Shown one piece after another: positions 56,074 through 64,000 of a stretch of 64,000 nt of DNA; the stretch's first letter is position 1; every line of letters starts with the position of its first letter. Made by a program: the position numbers and the translations under genes. The notes beneath the pieces were generated by a model. The model was not told the origin of the DNA, did not search any database, and saw only the letters and a list, made by a program, of their open reading frames with translations. Origin of the DNA: Erodium maritimum (Eukaryota; Streptophyta; Magnoliopsida; Geraniales; Geraniaceae); contig OY997593.1 in NCBI GenBank assembly GCA_963921825.1, positions 60,434,039 to 60,498,038 on the forward strand, read 5' to 3'.

Positions 56074-59000
56074 TGTCAAGCCCCAAATCCGGTTTTGACC
56101 GACTCGAGACGTGAACCAGAAATTTAAAAGGAAACCGTTTCACAAGCCGAAAAAAATATTAACCTCAAGCATTTTGAAATCCAAATTTCATAAAATAATC
56201 CAGAACCGATAAATAACAACAAATGATTCCAAAACTCAAGTTCCAAAATCAACATGTTCAAGACAAAAGAAGTACGTCTCTACTAGGTAAATGACACCCA
56301 GACTCTCGCTAAGCTCCCAAGCTCCGAGACGTCCTCTAAACCAAATCACGATCAAAACCTGTGGGAACAGTAGTGAAGGGGATGAGCGTTTCGCTCAGTA
56401 GAAAAAAAGTAGTAAAAGGGATGAGCATTTCGCTCACCACCACGGATACCCGTTCAAATATGGCATACTAGTAAAGCAATAACAACTAACGAAATCAAAC
56501 AGGAAAACACAAATATCGATACTTGATCCAAGTCAAAGAAACACACATACAACGGAAATATCTACAGCGACACCAGTTGCAAACACAACAATTGAAAACG
56601 GAGGAACCAGTCACACCTCATACCTAACACCAAACCGTCACGAGGACGGTTCTCAACAACCAAACCTGCACCACCTATTTCACACAGGAACTCATCAAAC
56701 ACAACTCATACCCGATGCCATACAGTCATACGGTCCATTATCAAACACCCATAAAGTTATCACCCAAGTCACACAAGAATCACATAACAGGCATAAATAA
56801 CCACAATGAACCAAAACTAGTCAACACACACAGTAACAATCGAACAGTACACAAGGCATCCAAACACAAACATTAAACCACCTCCTGCTCGGTTTCCGGT
56901 AGCAACCCGGCTGGGCCTAGCGATAACCCACGCACTTACCACGACACACAGTCTGGACAGGCGGTCGACCTCCTCGCGGGACCCATCACGCATTTTCCCG
57001 ATAGCTAGTCGGAGGCTGGCAACCACTTCATCGCGGAACGGTTGCAACACTTTACCAACCCATGGTCGGAAGGTGGGCCTACCTCGACGATCAGTCACAA
57101 GCACAACCACATATCACCGTATCAATCACACACGAACAAACAAATCATACGTTACTCAACGCCCACACGATCTCAACATCTCCAACGTACAACTAGTCAA
57201 TCATTCTCAGAAAAAAACACAATCACAATCACAATCATAACCAACCTCACATAACCACAACATCGCTTTATCACAATACTTACCCAATAACCACACTTAA
57301 CGTGTGAAATCAACCCTACTCAACAATCATCGATTACTCAATATTCACACTCAAACCATATCTCAAATGAATCACCGAGTAATTACACACAGTAAAACAA
57401 TAGCAAACACACACACAATAAGTATCCAATAATACGCCGGATCACACAGCACGACTTAAACATATCATACCGGAACACACCGCATCGGCCTAGATATCAT
57501 CCCGGAACACACAACATCAGGGTACAAATTATACCGGAACACACAACATCAATTTATAAATCATCCCAACCAACCATAAAACCACCAATAATACTGCACT
57601 TATTACCGCTACTTACTCATAACACGATTCACATAGCATGCCATCTTAATCATCAATTCATGTAACGCACGAAGCTACCCACATACAACGCCTCAAACAT
57701 GTCACAAGGCAATAGTTCAACAATAACATTCACACAAGTAAAGCACAACCATCACACAATCCTACGGGCACGACATGTCCCACATGCAATTCTACAGCAC
57801 GACAAGTCCCAAACCTACGGGCACGACATGGCCCGCAAGTGATTCCACATTTTAAACGACTACACTAGTTATTCACATCCTACATGTGATTCTACAATTA
57901 TTCCGGTTACTCATATCCTATATGCAATTCTAGTAACTTTCCTTAATTGAACAAGTAACTGCTACTTTTCCCTACCTCAAAAGCAATCCAATCCAGCAGT
58001 GACGACCTGGCTAGCTTCCTTCTTCTCCACGAACAAGCCGGACTCTAAGTTAACAACGTAACACAAAAAACTCAATACTAGTCCAAAGTCGATCAAAGCG
58101 GAAGGACACCCAACTGGGCACCACACACAACGAAACCCGAGGCTCGGGACCCGAGGCACGTCTCGAATCCCGAGGCACGGTTTGGAACCCGAGGAATGGC
58201 TCGGATCTCGATGTCCCCGCCACCGGCCCACCGTGGCTGGACCTCTGGTGAACGGCCAAAGCTCCGGCGAGCCTCCGATCGCCGGAAAACTTCACCTTTT
58301 CTCCCAAAAACATCCCAAACGAGCTCTAGGTCCTTAATCCATCATGTTTCAACTAAAAACATTCAAGATTAGCTCCAATTTCACATTTCCCCCAATTCCA
58401 AAATTAGGGTTTCATCCAATTCTTCTAATTTCACCCATTTCTTTCTATTACTACTCAATTCCACCAAGGATTTCTCATTTCCAACAAGATCCAATCCAAT
58501 TTCATCTAAATCCTACAAGACCCATAAACTAAAGCTCATCAAAATGGAAAAAAGGTTAGGTTCTTACCTTTGGGAATGAGAAGAGGATGAAGAATACGAA
58601 GAAATTGGAAGGTTTTGGTGGTAGAATCCATGGAAGATGACCATTTTTCTTCTTCTTCTTCTTCTTCTTCTTCTTCTTCTTCTTCTTCTTCTTCTTCTTC
58701 TTCTTCTTCTTCTTCTTCAACAATGGAGGCTCTCCTCTCTCTCTCTCTAGCCTCATATTTTCGTCCATCAATGAAAAATGCTGAAATTTGGGTTCAAAAA
58801 GTAGGTTTAAAATCTCATTTTTTTTTCTTCTTATTTCGTCTTCTAGTGATAAAGTAAGGTCAAAAGTGTCATTTCTCACACACTTATCTCTCTTCCAAGG
58901 AGTTAGGAACAAGTGTCCAAGTGGGGTCCACCTCCACTCATAAATATCTCAGCCCAATAATTTAAAATCCGATAAACTCCAATTTTGAACCCGTTCGGCC

Positions 59001-59331
59001 CGAAATTTACTTTTTCACGAAAACCTTTATTTGGAAGGAAATGACCCAATTAAGCTAGCCGTAACGACGACTAAGCTTTTTGGGTCCCGACTAACTCCCG
59101 GGCGACCCAAACGTCACCGATTGACTTTTTCGGCTAAAAGTCAAACTTTCCCATATTCGTCCCAAAGTTGCCCTAAGCTTTCCCGAACCTAACTTGATCG
59201 CTTTAGAGTTCTCTTAAGGTCCAAAATTACCCTCTGGGTCAAGCTTGTACTTATTTGAATAAATAACAGAATTTGACTTTAATTTCGTTTCCTGCCGGTT
59301 TGACCGGCGTTGACCGGACGTGGTTCTTACA
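56074..59331 (-). mobile_element. solo LTR of Tekay-type element (subfamily A-like, 3258 bp)
   Basis: Plus-strand ends are TGTCAAGCCCCAAATCCG and GTGGTTCTTACA, with a perfect TGATG duplication (56069-56073 and 59332-59336). It shares LTR blocks with the other copies (GTACGTCTCTA, AGCTCCCAAGCTCCGAG, and the inverted-repeat block GAGCGTTTCGCTCAGTAG near 56384, here duplicated at 56417-56432). It contains a (TTC)n microsatellite at about 58647-58718. It lacks the palindrome array at the expected position. No internal region is present, hence a solo LTR. Confidence 0.9.
58647..58718. repeat. (TTC)n microsatellite
   Basis: About 24 uninterrupted TTC/CTT triplets. It produces artefactual poly-serine and poly-lysine open frames on the two strands. 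It sits inside the solo LTR. Confidence 0.95.
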
Positions 59332-59463
59332 TGATGACTAATAGATAGTTGAAAAAAAATTCTTTTCATGTGAATGGAATAAAGAGAGATCATTCTAAAC
59401 AACGTGTAGTGTGAGTCATAAGTTATTATACAAGGTGAAGATTAGATTGTAGGCTGGTTGAAA

Positions 59464-59631
59464 GAATTTTCAACAGCCACATATTGAATTTCTTGTAGTA
59501 GCCACATTTTGAATTTCTTGCAGTTTCATACATCATACTTTATTACTTAAGATTGATTCAGCAGCCACATTTTGAATTTCTTGTAGTTTTATGCATCACA
59601 CTTCATTACTTCAGATTGATTTTGTAAGTCG
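59464..59631. repeat. imperfect ~65-bp tandem repeat
   Basis: A unit starting AGCCACATTTTGAATTTCTT and running through CATACTTTATTACTT, AGATTGATT recurs (about 59498 and 59562), with a shorter version before it. No gene. Confidence 0.65.
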
Positions 59632-59911
59632 TATGTGTTGGTTGTATCTCTTCTTTGGATTTCATGTTCAACATTTGATGATTTATGTGTATTACATATT
59701 TCATGTTCAATATTTAATGATTTATGTGTATTACACATGTAGGTATTCATTGTAACTATCTAGAATTTTATTCCTTTTTATGCCCTCCTTTTATGTGTTG
59801 GCTGTATCTCTTTTTTGGATTTGTTGTTCAGCATTTGATGATTTATGTGTATTACACATGTAGGTATTCATCGTAACTATCTAGAATTTCATTTTATTTT
59901 ATGCCCTCTTT
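59632..59911. repeat. tandem duplication, 160-bp and 120-bp units
   Basis: Two units begin TATGTGTTGG(T/C)TGTATCTCT and end in TATGCCCTC(C/T)TTT: 59632-59791 and 59792-59911. They are near-identical except that the first has an extra ~40-bp internal copy of CATGTTCAA(C/T)ATTT followed by GATGATTTATGTGTATTACA. No coding sequence. Confidence 0.8.
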
Positions 59912-60189
59912 TTTTTTCAACGTGTCATCATTTTTTTTCAAGTTTGTGGTTTATGTATCCCCTGATTTTTTCTTTATTTGGGTTTCTCACGTGACAAATT
60001 TTGTTGAGTTTTTTGTGTTTCTTGAGATTGCAATTTTATTTCATAACATTCAATTTCAGTTCTCATATTAGGCACCCTCACACTGCTTGGTATATTGATG
60101 GAAAATTTGGTATGACAGCTATTGTTGATGTAAGTTAAAACATTCTTATATGGTAAGATTAGGTCAGTACTAAAATATGCATTTGAGAC

Positions 60190-60410
60190 TGTTCTAAGGA
60201 GAGTAAACATATAAAGAACGTGGTTACATATGTCAACTTTTTTTTTTTTGCAGAAAATAGAGCTATTCTGAGGAGAGTAAACATACAAAGAACGTGGTTA
60301 CGTATATTAGCTTCTTTGCAGAAAATAAATTGGTACTTCTTTACAAAAAAACGTGATTACGTATGTCAGCTTCTTTCAAAAAATAAATTGGTACTTCTTT
60401 ATGCGATGTG
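60190..60410. repeat. degenerate tandem repeats of ~65-75 bp
   Basis: The motif GAGAGTAAACATA(T/C)AAAGAA followed by CGTGGTTACATATGTCAACTT occurs twice. Partial later copies (CGTGATTACGTATGTCAGC, AAATAAATTGGTACTTCTTT) follow. Short poly-T runs separate them. No gene. Confidence 0.65.
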
Positions 60411-60720
60411 TTATTTATTAACTGTTTTTTTTCCTACGTTTAGTATTGCTACTAAATATGTGAACTTCACTTCTGCGATGGGATGGGGGACAGTAGGTTC
60501 CGCTTGTAGGGATAGATTGGTTCATCCCCGTTCCATTAGTCCAAGATTGTAATTTTGTATGTTTCAAGAAGCCTAACACTTTTAGAAACACGAAGCTCTA
60601 CGCCTTGACTACCGTTTGGTTGTTGGAAGTTATTATTAACTTTTACTCAGTTTTGGTATGCATTGTAATAAGTCTATATAATTTTCAGCTCGTCGTGGTA
60701 CTCTGGGGGGGAGAAATTAT

Positions 60721-61440
60721 GTGATTCAATTGTCAGTCAATGATGAATGGGAAAAGGAGGTAGAGGAGGGGTGGCTTGGAGTTCTTCGTGAAAATATTTC
60801 TCCAACCCAGTTACAGGAGGAGCTTGAGAGTTTGGGTGCAAACAACGTGCAAGTTACAGCTTTGGGAAGCCAGGTTGTCCTAATCCATTGTTCAGATAAG
60901 GAGGTGGAAGAGCATATGGTTTTCTCAAAATGGGCATGGCTCTCTCAGTGGATGATCATGGGGCTGGATAAGGAAGAATTGCTACGGAAGGGTGGCTATT
61001 TCAATAGGGTGAGGTTGGTTGGGGTGCCCATCCATGGGTGGAGTCAGAAAAAACTTGGAATATATTGTCGGGGCTCTTGGGATGGTAGTCATGGTTCATC
61101 CGTGCTCAATCAATGGAAAAAGCTTAGAGGAGGCCTTGGTCCTTACACACATGACTCCGGGTTTTGAAAGCCAAATGATTGAGGCCGTTTTGGAGGGTGA
61201 AGTATTCACAATCAAAGCTTCATTAGCAGGTCAAAACCAGGTACCAATCATATCTCATGAAAGTTGGTCAAGGTGGGGAGAAAAATCTGACCCTGCATTA
61301 CTACCAAAAGCTGGGTTTTAAATCAAAGGTCAGTGCATATCAATTTAGGCGTGAGCTTGATGCTCTTGACGCAGAGCTCTGTCCGATAGTCTCTGATTCT
61401 GAACCGGAACAACAATCTTCGATTCCAATCAAAGAGGATT
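60721..61440 (+). pseudogene. LINE ORF1 fragment (DUF4283-type), frameshifted
   Basis: The 148-aa frame from 60721 has RENISPTQLQEELESLGANN, VQVTALGSQVVLIHCSDKEE-like text, KWAWLSQWMIM, and FNRVRLVGVPIHGWSQKKLG. This fits a LINE ORF1 RNA-binding domain (a helical part, then 'R..GVP.H.W' as in DUF4283 tails). After a shift near 61050, another frame carries on NLEYIVGALGMVV, consistent with the same protein; the C-terminal piece ends before the ORF2 start at 61448. Confidence 0.6.
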
Positions 61441-61447
61441 CGAGAGT

Positions 61448-61678
61448 ATGTCGTTCTCCTTCTTGTCCTGGAACGTAAAAGGTGCCTGTTCGCCTCATAA
61501 GAGGCGAATGGTGAGGGACGTAGTAAGATTAAGACGTCCGGGTTTCGTCATGCTTCAGGAGACGAAATTTGATAAATTTCCCTCTTCTTTCCTGCGTTCG
61601 TGTGGTTTAAAATCAGATTGGTCGTATGACTGGGTTGCGGCAAATGGAAATTCAGGAGGCTTGGTTTATGTTTGTTAG
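61448..61678 (+). pseudogene. LINE ORF2 N-terminus (AP endonuclease-like), truncated
   Basis: The 76-aa frame begins MSFSFLSWNVKGACSPHKRR and continues VVRLRRPGFVMLQETKFD, the usual start of the endonuclease/exonuclease/phosphatase domain (the N in SWNVKG and the E in QETK are catalytic-site residues in this family). It then stops after NGNSGGLVYVC, where a full enzyme would continue. It overlaps the end of the ORF1 region, as is usual in LINEs. Confidence 0.8.
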
Positions 61679-62577
61679 TCTCTTGGCCGGGTCTTTTGCC
61701 AAAATGGCGTAGAAGGTTGTGAACACCCATTTGTGGATTAGTGCTTTGAGAAGTTTGGCTGGCCAAAAATGGTTTAGCGTTTCAGGGTGTAATCCCGTCT
61801 GTGGAGCAGATGATTTTGCAGGTGCAACTGAAGGCTTTTGATGTTGGGAGGATCTTGTACCCGAGTTTGCTTTCGACTCCTTTATCCGAATGGAGTAGGT
61901 ATCCATTGGTAAGCCGCATGAGCTCCATTCGATCAAAGTTAGGAGGTCATAGTGTTTTATGGTTGTTTTGGTTTTGTGTTTTTCTTCTAGTTTTCTGTTG
62001 GTTGGTTGTGTGGTTTTGTTCTTTGTTTTCTTTTTAGAGTCTTTTCGTTTGGACTATTGTTTGGACTCTCGGTTTGCAGTTCGAGGTTATTGTCTCCCCT
62101 CGTGTAGACCGCCTTCTTCTCTCATTCATGAGAAGAAGGCCTTTATAAAACTTCTTCGATCAAAAAATATATATAATTTAGGTTTTGACGTATTCATCTA
62201 TCTAGTATGTTGTTTTAAATATAGTTTAAGCGGAGACTATTACAATAAGGATCATATTATTAATATGTTTTACAAGTACTTCTCATTTTTAACCGTAGCC
62301 AATTTATTAAGAATGCAAATGTATCCCAATTATGCATCATAGATGCAAAGTGATCTCCAAAAGTTAATATTAATATTATATTTATGTTATAATTTGTATC
62401 AAGCGATAACGCGGTGCATTTACCTAGTTATAAAGATAAAATATGTGTAAATATGCACGATATTCCTATAGTTGTATTAATAACTAGGTGTAAATTACAC
62501 AAAAAACAGTAAGAAAAAGTATTCCTAAATAATATTCAAAATAGAAAACAAGAGAGGAAGAATAACCGTCCTCTCTT

Positions 62578-64000
62578 GGGAAAATTTCATTTTAATATCC
62601 TACCAAACACATAATTTCAAAATTGTACACTGATATAAATTTTTTGCACTTTCATATCTAAACAAAACATTTAATAACACTTGTATATCCACCCGTTAAC
62701 TTTATGTTAGTTTTGGATGAAAAATAGGTAAAAAGTCCATAATACCCCTTACTAACACTCAAATTTTCAGAACAATGGCATCCAAGTGATGAAATGTCAA
62801 TAATACCCCTCACCATCAATCAAATTTTCAAACTCATAACATTGATTTTCAAAAATTATTTTTATTTTATAAAAATCAATTTTTTAATAAAATCATATTT
62901 TAATTTTAAAAAATCACTTTTTAAAAAAAAAATCATTTTATCTTTAAAAAAATCAGATTTTAAAATATATATAAAAAAAGATTTTAACTTTAAAAAAATA
63001 TAAATAAATCAGATTTTAACTTTTTAAGGTTATTATTTTTCAATTCCTTTTTAATTAATTAATTTTTATCATTTATTTATTTACCATTTTACTACCCAAA
63101 AATATATCACATCAGACTTTTTTATTTTTATTTTTTTACTAATATATTAAAATCAGTTCATTTTTTTAACTTTGTATTATTTTAAATTAATATCTATTAA
63201 TTTTGTGTTTTTTTTCATTGTTCTTCATCATACCTCATCTTCCTAACCATCATTCCCAAAACCAAATCAAAACACTTCACACAATTCATCAATTTTCTCG
63301 GCATGCAAACAAGGGTGAGTCTTTGATTCCAAGTCAAAAGCCACAAACAACAAAAGGGTTGATTTCAAAGCTCCGTATCTCCCAAAATCAAACGATTCAT
63401 CAGCAAATCAGATGAAATCTTTGAGTATTCGAGCTCAAAAGTAACGATTCGAAGTGAAAATTGCAATACACAACAGAAAATTACCTGAGAAACTGGATTC
63501 GATTCGGTAAGCTTGTGGCCTTATCGGTATGTGCAACCGAGGAATTGAAGATTTTCCGGTGAAGACGAGGGTTGGGTTGTGCAGAGCGTCGACAAGGCGA
63601 TGCGCGACGGAGAGTGAGAGAAGAGAGTAAGAAGAAGATTGTGTTGGTTTGTTTAGAAGAGGGAGGCGTGATGAATATGGAAGATGGAGGAGTGATGGAG
63701 AGCTGAAAAAAAAACAAAATTAATAGATACTAATTTAAAATAATAAAAAGTTAAAAAATAAACTGATTTTTATATATTAGTAAAAAAATAAATGTCACAT
63801 TTTATATATTGTTGGGTAGTAAAATGATAAATAAATAATAAAATTTAATTAATTAAAAGAAATTAAAAAAATAATAACTTTAAAAAGTTAAAATCTGATT
63901 TTTTATATTTTTTAAAAAGTTATAATCTGTTTATATATATTTTAAAATTAAAATCTGTTTTATATATATTTTAAAAAAATAATTTGATTAAAAAATAATT
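62578..64000. mobile_element. Mutator-like fold-back element, cut by the window end
   Basis: Starts GGGAAAATTTCATTTTAATA, in the same order as the terminal repeat of the element at 18578 (TATCC, then GCACTTTCATATC, TGTATATCCACCCGTTAACTT, GGATGAAAAA and AAAAGTCCATAATACCCCTT). A very long inverted repeat follows: the stretch about 62990-63215 is repeated in reverse complement at about 63705-63930 (shared phrases GATTTTTATATATTAG/CTAATATATTAAAATC and TTTACCATTTTACTACCC/GGGTAGTAAAATG), around a ~490-bp loop. The rest of the right arm lies outside the window, so ends and duplication cannot be verified. Confidence 0.75.
63216..63705. other. loop of the fold-back element, possible captured DNA
   Basis: Less AT-rich than the arms, with a local GC-rich part (63570-63640). 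It opens short frames on both strands but nothing recognisable. By analogy with the GC-rich core at 19600-19860 in the related element, it may be captured host sequence. Confidence 0.35.

Larger units (their letters stand above)
60685..62169 (+). mobile_element. internally deleted LINE (ORF1 plus start of ORF2, joined to 3' end)
   Basis: Flanked by TATATAATTT direct repeats (60675-60684 and 62170-62179), with an A-run just before the right copy. 5' truncated within ORF1. ORF1 is followed by the start of ORF2 (endonuclease), which ends at a stop. The region 61680-62150 then resembles only a LINE 3' tail, ending ...AACTTCTTCGATCAAAAAA. The RT is absent, so it is non-autonomous. The short AT-rich duplication is suggestive, not conclusive. 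Confidence 0.75.

Noticed and set aside
58556-58912. Open frames rich in lysine (minus) or serine (plus)
   Set aside because: They are translations of the (TTC)n microsatellite inside a solo LTR, not genes.

Overview
The window looks like nuclear DNA from a flowering plant, most likely a eudicot. It has intron-rich genes with GT-AG introns and plant-type proteins. These sit in a deep background of plant LTR retrotransposons (Tekay/Del-type and Reina-like Ty3/gypsy, Ty1/copia), LINEs with DUF4283-type ORF1, and Mutator-like transposons with 9-bp target duplications. The species cannot be fixed from the sequence. All coordinates come from reading by eye, without alignment software.

Only two complete host genes are supported. 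The first (11762-18110, +, 10 coding exons, 959 aa) encodes a HOS1-type RING E3 ubiquitin ligase/nuclear-pore-associated protein. The second (29517-32819, +, 11 exons, 309 aa) encodes an intact 2-oxoglutarate/Fe(II)-dependent oxygenase of the isopenicillin-N-synthase-like fold. A decayed pentatricopeptide-repeat protein gene lies at 8790-9375 (-).

Region by region: 1-11.7 kb holds a MITE, a Tekay solo LTR (2557-5166), a dead LINE ORF1, the PPR pseudogene and a dead copia integrase. 11.7-20.3 kb holds HOS1, with a 427-bp MITE in its last intron and a 1.7-kb Mutator-like element just downstream. 20.4-26.6 kb holds a probable copia-type LTR, a MITE, and a solo LTR with a second, oppositely oriented solo LTR inserted in it; both solo LTRs have perfect 5-bp target duplications. 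26.6-29.5 kb is unassigned. 29.5-33 kb holds the oxygenase gene. 33.1-54.5 kb is a nested retrotransposon pile: LINE RNase H <- Tekay element 1 <- Tekay element 2 <- an almost intact 5.77-kb Reina-like gypsy element, ending in a copia fragment and a short LINE with a 14-bp duplication. 54.5-64 kb holds another MITE, a 3.26-kb solo LTR, tandem repeats, an internally deleted LINE, and a large fold-back Mutator-like element that runs off the window.

The two genes share no obvious pathway. The main story is retrotransposon turnover. Three solo LTRs of one Tekay-type superfamily, plus a fourth truncated one, show repeated removal by LTR-LTR recombination, while nested insertions record relative ages. 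The LTRs share a conserved block with an inverted repeat, and one subfamily carries a dense array of GTCACGG/CCGTGAC palindromes. That array is the most unusual signal I can see.
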